Both the position numbers and the translations under genes were made by a program. Under the pieces are notes generated by a model. The model did not search any database. It saw nothing but the letters and a program-made list of their open reading frames with translations, and was not told the DNA's origin. Source: Gramella sp. KN1008 (GTDB taxonomy: Bacteria > Bacteroidota > Bacteroidia > Flavobacteriales > Flavobacteriaceae). Taken from it: a stretch of 64,000 nt of DNA. The stretch spans positions 248,001-312,000 of the forward strand of contig NZ_SJDV01000004.1 of the NCBI RefSeq assembly GCF_004332155.1, read 5' to 3'. Below are positions 17,927 through 25,133 of the stretch, piece by piece. How positions within the stretch are numbered: position 1 is the stretch's first letter; the number at the start of each line of letters is the position of its first letter.

Positions 17927-18856
17927 ATGAATATTGAAAAAGAACTTCACGACGCAGGCGGATTTTTGAACCTGGACCTGCTGGCTAAGCAGGTGGTGGA
18001 AGGTTATATTTCGGGAATGCATAAGAGTCCGTTTCATGGATTTTCTGCTGAATTCGCCGAACATAAGATCTATAACACCGGGGAAAGTACGAGGCATATT
18101 GACTGGAAGCTTTTTGCGAAAACCGATAAGCTTTATACGCGCCGCTATGAAGAGGAAACCAATCTAAGGTGTCATCTTATTATCGATAATTCGGCCTCAA
18201 TGCATTATCCAGCGATGAAGACACAAAGCCTGAGCTCGTTGAATAAGATCGGTTTTTCGGTGCTGGCATCGGCCTGCATTATGCATATTCTGAAGAGACA
18301 GAGAGATGCCGTGGGGATGAGCATTTATAGTGATGAATTTGAATTCTACTCTCCCGAAAAATCGAGTGAAAGGCATCACCATATGCTCCTAGATAAACTC
18401 AACGATATTTTAAAGGATAAGGCGAAAAGAAAGACCACAGATACTTATACTTTTCTGCATCAGATTGCCGAAAAGCTTAAACGCAGATCCCTCATTTTTC
18501 TGTTTACAGATATGTTTCAGGCAGATACCGATGAAGAGAAGCTCTTTGAGGCATTGCGGCATTTAAAATACAACAGGCATGAAGTGATCCTTTTTCATGT
18601 AATAGATGAAAAAAGGGAACTTGATTTCAATTTTGAAAATACACCCCGCCGTTTTACTGATGTGGAAACGGGAATGGAGGTAGATCTCTATTCTGATAAT
18701 ATCAGGGAGAATTACAAAAAAGCGGTTGAAAAATATCTAGGTGAGCTTAAAATGCAATGTGCAAAGTACCGTATAAAGTATGTGGAGGCTGACATCAATA
18801 AAAATTTTGATAATATCATGACCACATATTTACTTGAGAAACAAAAGTTTGGGTAA
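17927..18856 (+). CDS. DUF58 domain protein
   Basis: This 309-residue protein is a DUF58 member, recognised by NTGESTRHIDWKLFAKT near residue 47 and the vWA-like LIIDNSASM near 85 (MIDAS-type DxSxS). DUF58 proteins usually accompany MoxR ATPases and other vWA proteins in chaperone-like modules, but no moxR lies next to it here. It is soluble, without membrane segments. The start is the ATG at 17927; a TTG two codons earlier is less likely. It is followed by tRNA-Asp. Confidence 0.88.
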   Translation: MNIEKELHDAGGFLNLDLLAKQVVEGYISGMHKSPFHGFSAEFAEHKIYNTGESTRHIDWKLFAKTDKLYTRRYEEETNLRCHLIIDNSASMHYPAMKTQSLSSLNKIGFSVLASACIMHILKRQRDAVGMSIYSDEFEFYSPEKSSERHHHMLLDKLNDILKDKAKRKTTDTYTFLHQIAEKLKRRSLIFLFTDMFQADTDEEKLFEALRHLKYNRHEVILFHVIDEKRELDFNFENTPRRFTDVETGMEVDLYSDNIRENYKKAVEKYLGELKMQCAKYRIKYVEADINKNFDNIMTTYLLEKQKFG

Positions 18857-18894
18857 GAGGCGAAATTTTAGTGCTAAAAATCTTCAAAAAAGGT

Positions 18895-18924
18895 TTGGTG
18901 AAATTAAAAAGGGTAGTATATTTG
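18895..18924 (+). promoter_or_regulatory. Promoter of tRNA-Asp
   Basis: TTG (18895-18897), a 19-bp spacer and TATATTTG (18917-18924) match the Bacteroidota consensus exactly. The tRNA begins 18 bp further on. The initiator tRNA at 48785 has an almost identical arrangement. Confidence 0.8.
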
Positions 18925-18942
18925 CCCTCGCAATAAAGCAAC

Positions 18943-19016
18943 GGTCTGGTAGTTCAGTTGGTTAGAATACCTGCCTGTCACGCAGGGGGTCGCGAGTTCG
19001 AGTCTCGTCCAGACCG
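18943..19016 (+). tRNA. tRNA-Asp (GTC)
   Basis: The 74-base cloverleaf has acceptor arms GGTCTGG/CCAGACC, anticodon stem CCTGC/GCAGG around the loop with anticodon GTC, and T arm GCGAG/CTCGT with TTCGAGT. The discriminator is G, as expected for Asp. The 3' CCA is not encoded. Confidence 0.96.
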
Positions 19017-19025
19017 CAAAATTGC

Positions 19026-19058
19026 AAAAAAGCTCCTACGAAACTGGGGGCTTTTTTT
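19026..19058 (+). terminator. Terminator of tRNA-Asp
   Basis: AAAAAAGCTCC pairs with GGGGGCTTTTTT (one G-T pair) over a 9-base loop, ending in a T tract. Confidence 0.8.
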
Positions 19059-19549
19059 GGCACTAATGATTAGTTGTGTTGTTTGTCCCGACTTGTCGGG
19101 ATGTGTAGTTAGCACTGAGAGGTGCTAGCCAATGAGAAGCTTTTTTCCGTTGATTCGGGAAGAGGCTTTTTTGTTTTTAGGGGCTGAACGTTAATTCTTT
19201 CTTTTCTTTAAATTTTACCTATCGCCTAAAGAACCCTGGACTTTTCATAATTACCTGTAAAGCTGACCCCCCCAAGCCCAGCAATAGGTAAGAACTTCTA
19301 AATCTTCGGGTTTTTCAGGCAGAATAGATAGTGTATTTATTATAGATATTCAGCAGACTCTTCACAAAGGAAGACCGGCCTAGATTACTACTTTCAGCCT
19401 TTTTTAACCATTCTAATTAGGATTGATGAATGACCTAACTATTTACTTACCATTGCATTTGACTGATGGTGAATAATGCATGTGGATAAACTATGGTGAT
19501 GATTTCAGTGCCTATCCCGTGAAAATTTAGTTAAGTAAAAGAGTGTCTT
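19059..19549. other. Non-coding gap between tRNA-Asp and the LytTR regulator
   Basis: About 490 bp hold no credible gene on either strand. The only structures are a TCCCGAC/GTCGGGA hairpin near 19087-19102 and an AAGC...GCTTTTTT hairpin near 19136-19170 that may be a second weak terminator. The rest is AT-rich with many stops. Confidence 0.5.
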
Positions 19550-19585
19550 TTTTTAGTTAAAAAAGGCTGGTAGTATTAGCCTTTT
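19550..19585 (-). terminator. Terminator for the kinase/regulator operon
   Basis: Read on the minus strand, AAAAGGCT pairs with AGCCTTTT over a 9-base loop and runs on into T-rich sequence. It lies about 165 bp after the regulator stop. Confidence 0.6.
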
Positions 19586-19751
19586 CGATAGCCGAAAATT
19601 AATCACTCATTTCTGAGTTTTCATAAGTTTTTCTGATTTTAAAATGTCCTTTAATAAGACTAAATAACTTATAATAATCGATTAAAATAAACGATGTGGG
19701 ACGAAAGTGCCAAAATGCTGTCCGGGGAATAAATTTTAATTAACAAGGTGA

Positions 19752-20495
19752 TCAAATGGTTTGTAGTCGCTTGAGCAATTCCTTTTTCGAAGACTTACTT
19801 ATTGGAATAGCTTTCCGGCCAATGTCGATATGGGTGGTGGCTATCTCTGTGATTTGAGAAATATTAATGATATAAGACCTGTGGACCCTTAAAAAGTGTT
19901 TGAGGGGTAATTTTTTATCCATCTCTTTTAGCGTCATAACAAGTAGGTATTCCTTGTTATTAGTAAAGATGCGACAGTAATTCCGTTCGGCTTCAATGTA
20001 AAGTATATCTTTTATGTCCACTTTTACCATTGAATTCAGATGCCTCACAAAAATGGAATCATTTAAAATGAAAGCCTCTTCTTCTTTAGGTTTGAAATTG
20101 GAATTATTTTCGTCTTTAAAACCTATCTGGGAAACAGTCAATTCGATTGCCCGTTGCAGATCCAGTTTTTTAAAAGGTTTGGCTACAAAAGCGTAAGGAT
20201 GTGTTTCTTTAGCTCTGTTAAAATGAGCTTCATCTGCATTTGCGGTAAGATAGATGACAGGGATATCCTTAGTTTTTTGCATTTCCAGGGCCGTTTCTAT
20301 CCCATCTAAAGATCCTTTGAGGTTGATGTCGAGCAGTAATATATTTGGTGTTTCAGATTTAATATGCATTAAAGCTTCTTCTCCTCTGGGAACAATACCG
20401 GTAACCTCATATCCCAATTCATTCAACTGTAATGAGATATTAGCGGCGATGATCATTTCATCTTCCACAATAAGTATTTTGATCTTTTTATTCAT
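19752..20495 (-). CDS. LytTR-family response regulator
   Basis: This 247-residue regulator has an N-terminal receiver domain with acidic pocket EDE (11-13), phospho-acceptor Asp56 in LLLDINL, Thr in VIYLTAN and Lys in VAKPF, and a C-terminal LytTR DNA-binding domain from about 145 (VKVDIKDILYIEAERNYCRIF and HFLRVHRSYIIN). It is the output partner of the upstream kinase: its ATG overlaps the kinase stop by one base (TAATG), so the pair is translationally coupled. Targets are unknown. LytTR regulators bind direct repeats upstream of their genes. Confidence 0.93.
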   Translation of the reverse strand: MNKKIKILIVEDEMIIAANISLQLNELGYEVTGIVPRGEEALMHIKSETPNILLLDINLKGSLDGIETALEMQKTKDIPVIYLTANADEAHFNRAKETHPYAFVAKPFKKLDLQRAIELTVSQIGFKDENNSNFKPKEEEAFILNDSIFVRHLNSMVKVDIKDILYIEAERNYCRIFTNNKEYLLVMTLKEMDKKLPLKHFLRVHRSYIINISQITEIATTHIDIGRKAIPISKSSKKELLKRLQTI

Positions 20496-22384
20496 TATGC
20501 GCTTTTTCTAATTAAAAAGTCAAATTCAATATGAGTCCCGTCCTCATTACGTTCTATCATCTTTCCATTCAGTTGCCGGGTTAATAACCTCACCAATTGT
20601 GAGCCAAAACCTGTTCCTTTTGGTGCCAGTCCCTCTGTTTTCCCAACCCCGTTATCTCTAACCTGTAGTTTCAAATTTTGGTCAGGATCTTTCTCCAGGC
20701 TGATATTGATTACGCCTTGTTGTTCTTGCGGAAAAGCATATTTAAGTGCGTTGGTAAGCAACTCATTTACAATCAGACCTATTGGAACGGCGGTATCTAC
20801 GTCCAGTTCCAGGTTGTCCATAGCGCATTCGATTTTCACCCGGTCTTCTGCATTAAAGGTGTCAAGAATTCCCTCGCTAAGATTAATGAAGTAGTCTTTC
20901 ATTTCAATACTTCCCAGGTTTTCCCCCTGATATAATTTTTGATGGATTATTCCCATTGACTGAACCCGGTTCTGACTGGCGATCATTGCATCTTTAGTGG
21001 CTGGATCTTCTATTTGCGCCGATTGCAGGGCGATAAGGCTTTTCACCATTTCCAGATTGTTCTTAACCCGGTGATGTATCTCCTTAAGTAGCAATTCGTT
21101 TTCGGCATTCTTGGCTCTAATAATTCTGGTGGCCTTTTTGCTCTTACTGAAGAAATAGAGTAATGACAGTAAAAAAACTAATAACAGGGAGGCGATTACG
21201 ATAAATAATGTTTGAGTCTTACTTTTTTGATCTATTAATGCCGCCTGAGATGCCAGAACCTCATCTTTTTTCTCGGTTTCATATTTGATGGCCATTTCAG
21301 ATTCGATATTGGCAATCTTACCTTCAAGTAGGTTTTTAGAGTTATCGTAGGCTTTGTCTTTATAAAATACGGCGTTTTCGAAATCACCTAACTGAACATA
21401 AGTTTCTGCCAGGTCCATATAGGGTTGAATGATCCCTGTTTGTCCTTTATCTTCATAAGCTTTCACACCTGCTAAAAGATGATCCAGTGCCTTTTCATAG
21501 TTTTTCTGAAGTAAGTAAATCTGTCCTATTTCGGTCCTATAGGTGGCGCAACGTTCCTCACCTATATGTTTTTTGCACAGTTCCCATGCCGCTTTATAAT
21601 CCTCTAAGGCATTATCATAATCTTTAGCTTTTATATAGACTTCGCCTCGGTAGGAATGAGCTCTAACGGGAACAAAAATTTCCTCTGGGACTTTTGTTCT
21701 AACAATTTCCAGGCAATATTCAGTGGCTTCGTAAGCTTTTTCAAATTCACCCAGTTCGCCATAACCAATTATTAAATTGAATTGTGCGATCGCTAATTCG
21801 CTGTAATTTTCAGTTTTTTCTAATAATGGTATTGCCTGATTAGTGTAGGCTATGGATTCTTCATAGTCTTCCATCACGCGGAATTTCACACCTAACGTAC
21901 GATAGGCACTTCCCAGGCCGGCATCGTCATTTAATTCTTCGTACAAATCGATTGACTTGAACAATACCTCTTGTGCTTTTTCTAATTGCCCTGTGTTTAA
22001 ATAATCTATAGATAGAGATCTATAGGTGTCCGCAATTTTCTTCAGGTCATCACCCTTTAAATGATAAGCCAAAGCCTTCTCGGCATGATATACCACAGAG
22101 TCTGGGGGAAAGAGGCCGTTATATGCGTGCCAGCTAGCTAGTGATTCATGAATTTGAGCAATTAAAGAATCGTTTTCTTTTTTTAAGCTACGCTTTAAGG
22201 TGGCAAGAGCTATGGCATGAAATTCATCTAAATAATCTGTCTGGGTTGTATTAGCCTGCAACCAGGAAAGGATGGAGTCTATTGGTTGGTTGGAGAGATC
22301 TTTTTCGTTTACTATTTCAGACTGTGAAAAACCGATACCAGAAACGAAACACACCAGTATTATTGCAGGGATTAATTTAAACAT
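20495..22384 (-). CDS. TPR-containing sensor histidine kinase (HisKA_2 type)
   Basis: This 629-residue protein has a Sec signal peptide (about residues 1-20), a periplasmic region of tetratricopeptide repeats (about 60-370, for example AQEVLFKSIDLYEEL and ALEDYKAAWELC), one membrane helix near 390-412, and a cytoplasmic HisKA_2/HATPase_c module. The phospho-acceptor His lies in EIHHRVKNNLEM near residue 435; the N box is NELLTNALKYAFP, and the G box DNGVGK and GTGFGSQLV follow. It partners the LytTR regulator downstream. TPRs probably sense a protein or peptide ligand; this is inference. Confidence 0.92.
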   Translation of the reverse strand: MFKLIPAIILVCFVSGIGFSQSEIVNEKDLSNQPIDSILSWLQANTTQTDYLDEFHAIALATLKRSLKKENDSLIAQIHESLASWHAYNGLFPPDSVVYHAEKALAYHLKGDDLKKIADTYRSLSIDYLNTGQLEKAQEVLFKSIDLYEELNDDAGLGSAYRTLGVKFRVMEDYEESIAYTNQAIPLLEKTENYSELAIAQFNLIIGYGELGEFEKAYEATEYCLEIVRTKVPEEIFVPVRAHSYRGEVYIKAKDYDNALEDYKAAWELCKKHIGEERCATYRTEIGQIYLLQKNYEKALDHLLAGVKAYEDKGQTGIIQPYMDLAETYVQLGDFENAVFYKDKAYDNSKNLLEGKIANIESEMAIKYETEKKDEVLASQAALIDQKSKTQTLFIVIASLLLVFLLSLLYFFSKSKKATRIIRAKNAENELLLKEIHHRVKNNLEMVKSLIALQSAQIEDPATKDAMIASQNRVQSMGIIHQKLYQGENLGSIEMKDYFINLSEGILDTFNAEDRVKIECAMDNLELDVDTAVPIGLIVNELLTNALKYAFPQEQQGVINISLEKDPDQNLKLQVRDNGVGKTEGLAPKGTGFGSQLVRLLTRQLNGKMIERNEDGTHIEFDFLIRKSA

Positions 22385-22689
22385 AACTATTTAAGAACTG
22401 GTTGTAAAGAACTTTATAAAAGTCTTAAAGATACAGAATTTTCCTTATGCAAAGACCTAGTTTGTTTTGTAAGTTACTGAAAACCAATTTAATTAGACTG
22501 TTTTGTCTCTCTGTGATAGAATTTTATAATTTCTGGTTACAGCAAAAATCAATGTGTGGGAATCCTGCTTTTAGGCATCATGTCAAATTATTTTATTGAT
22601 TTAATTGGAGACTTGCGTGTGTTTGTGTTAGAATTTATATCTTTCCCAAAATTTCCAATTATTAGCATTAATACCTTATAAAATTTAAC
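22385..22689. other. Divergent intergenic region, kinase / PAS gene
   Basis: These 305 bp separate divergent genes and must hold both promoters. I see no exact TAnnTTTG match with correct spacing, no clear inverted repeat, and no small gene. Confidence 0.4.
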
Positions 22690-23082
22690 ATGAGCTTATT
22701 TGAAGTGGATTTGGAATTTCAGCAATTCCGAAATTCTGGTGAATTTTATAAACAGGTTTTTAATAGCTCTGTTTTACCAATAATTATTCATGATATGTAT
22801 TTTAATATCATTGATGTCAACGATAAAGCAATATCTGAATTTGGTTATTCGAAAGAAGAATTCCTCAAATTACAAATTTTTGATCTGCATGCCGAATCTG
22901 AAATAAGGAATTCTCTAGAAGTCCTTGAAAAGATGAAGAAAAAGGATAGTTTAACTGTGAATACTTTGTTTAAGAGAAAGGATGGTTCATTATTCTCTGC
23001 CGAAGCAACACCGTGCAAAATAAATTTTAAAAGTTCGGCTTTTATACATGTTCATCTGCAAAAAATTAAAACTCAGGATTAA
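22690..23082 (+). CDS. Stand-alone PAS domain protein
   Basis: This 130-residue protein is a single PAS domain. The pattern YKQVFNSSVLPIIIHD, then DVNDKAISEFGYSKEEFL, then RKDGSLFSAEATPC follows the PAS core from residue 20 to the end. There is no kinase, GGDEF or DNA-binding output. It may modulate another sensor in trans; the divergent kinase operon is an obvious candidate, but this is inference. What it senses cannot be told. Confidence 0.8.
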   Translation: MSLFEVDLEFQQFRNSGEFYKQVFNSSVLPIIIHDMYFNIIDVNDKAISEFGYSKEEFLKLQIFDLHAESEIRNSLEVLEKMKKKDSLTVNTLFKRKDGSLFSAEATPCKINFKSSAFIHVHLQKIKTQD

Positions 23083-23400
23083 GGTATTCAAGTTTGCGGG
23101 GAATAAAAAATTTTCCACGAATGGAGTACCAGATTTGTGGGTAGTTGAATTCATCCAGCAGCTCAGACGCGCAAACCCAAATCTTATATAATTTTTTAGG
23201 GGCTAAAGTTTTTTCCTACAAATCATCAATTATTTAATATTCCTGAACATTGCCCTGTAATTTCCGTTTAGGCCTTTATTAACAAGGGTTTTCTTTCCGG
23301 GGTGTGGAAGGTTGGCAATGATTATCAATTTTATTTATTCGTTAAAAATTTGAATATTTAATTATATTTTAACACATTTATTGTCCCTAAATCAATTATC
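23083..23400. other. Non-coding gap upstream of a microprotein gene
   Basis: This 318-bp AT-rich stretch has no gene on either strand that I can support. The last 60 bp, rich in A and T, probably carry the promoter of the small gene at 23401. Confidence 0.4.
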
Positions 23401-23538
23401 ATGACCAACTTAAGCGACTCACAGGACAAGGAGTTTACTGAAGTGTATAATCGTATCGAAAGAGCCTATAACATTGGAAGATTCATTGTAATCGGTATTG
23501 GTGTAGTGGCTATGATGAGTGTGCTTATATTTCAGTAG
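23401..23538 (+). CDS. 45-residue single-pass membrane microprotein
   Basis: The ATG at 23401 opens a 45-codon frame ending in TAG. The product has a polar, charged start with EVYNRIERAYNIGR and one strong hydrophobic segment of about 18 residues (FIVIGIGVVAMMSVLIF) at the C terminus. A good terminator follows 22 bp after the stop, and no other gene could use it, which supports a real transcribed unit. I do not recognise the family. Such tail-anchored proteins often modulate a membrane partner. It is too short for many gene finders. Confidence 0.6.
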   Translation: MTNLSDSQDKEFTEVYNRIERAYNIGRFIVIGIGVVAMMSVLIFQ

Positions 23539-23559
23539 ATCTTAAGATTCATGAAAAAA

Positions 23560-23586
23560 GAACCCGGTGTTAGCCGGGTTTTTTTG
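23560..23586 (+). terminator. Terminator of the 45-residue microprotein gene
   Basis: GAACCCGG pairs with CCGGGTTT over a short TGTTAG loop and is followed by seven T. Confidence 0.85.
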
Positions 23587-23742
23587 TTCTATATTTACGC
23601 CAACTGTCATTTAGTCGATAAAAAATGCGTTTCATCTTGTTTGGATAAAAGGGATGATAATTTAAAAATTGGACAGGCTCCATAGAATGTCAAGTTGAAA
23701 AATTATTAATTTTTTTGCGTCTTTTAGTGGAGCTTTTAGTCT

Positions 23743-23773
23743 TGATAGAAAACAAACAATAAAAATTCTATCA
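23743..23773 (+). promoter_or_regulatory. Inverted repeat at the arsI-like start
   Basis: TGATAGAA (23743-23750) and TTCTATCA (23766-23773) form a perfect 8-bp inverted repeat with 15 bp between, ending 2 bp before the ATG. It could be a repressor operator (ArsR-type sites are imperfect palindromes) or an mRNA hairpin over the ribosome site. Confidence 0.5.
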
Positions 23774-23775
23774 TT

Positions 23776-24240
23776 ATGAAAACATTTCATGTACACGTAA
23801 GAGTAAAAAATTTAGAAGAAAGTATAAATTTCTATAACGCCTTATTTTCTATTGAACCTACTGTTAAAAAAGATGATTATGCTAAATGGATGCTTAAGGA
23901 TCCTAAAGTGAATTTTGCCATTTCAAATGGTCATGCCGAAAATGGTATTGAACATCTTGGTATTCAGACCGATAGTCCGGAAGAACTTCAGGAGGTTTAT
24001 AAAAACATGGAAAAAGCAAAAGGAGAGATCTTTGAAGAAGGTGATTGTTCCTGCTGCTATTCGAAAAGTGAGAAATCCTGGATCACCGATCCTCAGGGAG
24101 TTGACTGGGAAGCCTTTTTTACATATGGAGAATCTACTGTGTATGGTGAGGGCCGGAATGCTAAAAAATCGCCTGAAGCAATGGATACCTGGAAAAAAGA
24201 TGAAGCTGTAAGCGAGTGCGATGGCAGTTGTTCAGTTTAG
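23776..24240 (+). CDS. ArsI/CadI-family VOC metalloprotein
   Basis: This 154-residue protein is a vicinal-oxygen-chelate (glyoxalase-fold) member close to ArsI, the Fe(II) dioxygenase that cleaves the C-As bond of organoarsenicals, and CadI. The start HVHVRVKNLEESINFYNALF is the first beta-alpha unit; His near residue 61 (GIEHLGIQT) and Glu in WEAFF are the likely metal ligands. Cys91, Cys93 and Cys94 in the loop DCSCCYSKSEKSW match the vicinal Cys pair that binds trivalent arsenic in ArsI. Two more Cys (148, 152) lie at the C terminus. Heavy-metal or arsenic handling is likely; the exact substrate is not fixed. Confidence 0.8.
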   Translation: MKTFHVHVRVKNLEESINFYNALFSIEPTVKKDDYAKWMLKDPKVNFAISNGHAENGIEHLGIQTDSPEELQEVYKNMEKAKGEIFEEGDCSCCYSKSEKSWITDPQGVDWEAFFTYGESTVYGEGRNAKKSPEAMDTWKKDEAVSECDGSCSV

Positions 24241-24260
24241 ACCGCTATAAGAATAAAAAA

Positions 24261-24286
24261 AAGCACCTTTAAAAGGTGCTTTTTTT
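24261..24286. terminator. Bidirectional terminator
   Basis: AAGCACCTTT pairs with AAAGGTGCTT; an A tract precedes and a T tract follows. It serves the arsI-like gene on the plus strand and the convergent small gene on the minus strand. Confidence 0.8.
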
Positions 24287-24290
24287 ATTG

Positions 24291-24419
24291 CTATTTATAG
24301 AGCAGCCAGTTTTCATTTGCTCTTGGAATAAGGAATCTGGCAATTCTTTTTGCCCTGGCCTTATTATTTGATTTAATCTCTTTACAACATTTTTGATTCT
24401 CATTTTTTAAAGTGTTCAT
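24291..24419 (-). CDS. 42-residue Cys-Cys basic microprotein
   Basis: The ATG at 24419 (minus strand) opens a 42-codon frame ending in TAG at 24291. The product is basic (many Lys and Arg), has a vicinal Cys pair in QKCCKEIK near residue 11, and ends ENWLLYK. It starts 50 bp after the SigZ-like sigma-factor gene on the same strand and stops 5 bp before a bidirectional terminator, so it is probably the last gene of that operon. The family is unknown to me. A vicinal Cys pair next to an ArsI-type gene suggests soft-metal binding; this is inference. Confidence 0.5.
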   Translation of the reverse strand: MNTLKNENQKCCKEIKSNNKARAKRIARFLIPRANENWLLYK

Positions 24420-24468
24420 AACAGTAAAATTTTAAATTAATTTATTTACAGTCATGACTATTTACATG

Positions 24469-25068
24469 CTAAAAAGACGCAGAATTATTTTCATTTTTAA
24501 CATGCTCCTGTAATGGACGGCATGTTCCTTTGATGTTGAAGGCAGTCAGGTTGCCGCTTCTGTCAACTTCTATATGGCAGCATTCCATAATCTGGTCTTT
24601 CAGCATCTGGCGGGCACGTTGAATTCTGCTTTTGGTAGCAGTGAGGCTAAGACCTATCATATCTGCTACTTCCTGCTGTTTTAATCCCTGAATATCTGAA
24701 AGGGTCAGAGGCTTTCCATATTTGTCCGGCAGGAGACTTATAAGCGGTTCTATAAATTCTCCCGCTTCTTTATAAATAAGGTCTTCCTGGTGGTCTTTGT
24801 AATCTCCTTTTATCTCACCGGTTTTATTCTCTTTCTTAAAATAATCCATACAGGTATTGTAGGAGATCTGAAAAAGCCATGATCGAATATTTTTTATGTC
24901 CCGTCCGGAACAGCAGGATGAATAAACCTTCATCAACACTTCATGGGAGAGATGATTGGCAGTATCCACGTCCTTAACAATCTTAAGGATATAATTTCTC
25001 ATGGCCTCTTTATATTCCAGCCAGTGTTCTGAAATATCGTTATACCTGTTTAATTCCATTTTTTTCAT
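24469..25068 (-). CDS. SigZ-like ECF RNA polymerase sigma factor
   Basis: This 199-residue protein is an extracytoplasmic-function sigma factor resembling the SigZ group. Region 2 is visible in YILKIVKDVDTANHLSHEVLMKVY and SWLFQISYNTCMDYFKK; region 4 in LSDIQGLKQQEVADMIGLSLTATKSRIQRARQ (helix-turn-helix). A C-terminal extension after region 4 carries CCHIEVD and a later Cys in KGTCRPL, a feature of this group that could sense metals or redox state. Starts at 25068 and 25059 are both possible. A 26-bp palindrome lies 9 bp upstream. No anti-sigma gene is adjacent, unless the 42-residue protein plays that part. Confidence 0.85.
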   Translation of the reverse strand: MKKMELNRYNDISEHWLEYKEAMRNYILKIVKDVDTANHLSHEVLMKVYSSCCSGRDIKNIRSWLFQISYNTCMDYFKKENKTGEIKGDYKDHQEDLIYKEAGEFIEPLISLLPDKYGKPLTLSDIQGLKQQEVADMIGLSLTATKSRIQRARQMLKDQIMECCHIEVDRSGNLTAFNIKGTCRPLQEHVKNENNSASF

Positions 25069-25076
25069 ATAAATGC

Positions 25077-25102
25077 CTGTTTAAAACCTCGGTTTTAAAC
25101 AG
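25077..25102. promoter_or_regulatory. Perfect 26-bp palindrome upstream of the sigma factor
   Basis: CTGTTTAAAACC and GGTTTTAAACAG are perfect inverted 12-mers separated by only TC. The palindrome lies between the transporter stop (25134) and the sigma-factor start (25068). No T tract follows on the minus strand, so it fits an operator or a ribosome-blocking hairpin better than a terminator. Confidence 0.6.
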
Positions 25103-25133
25103 AACTGTGAATCTTACAAAAAGATGCGGAAAT

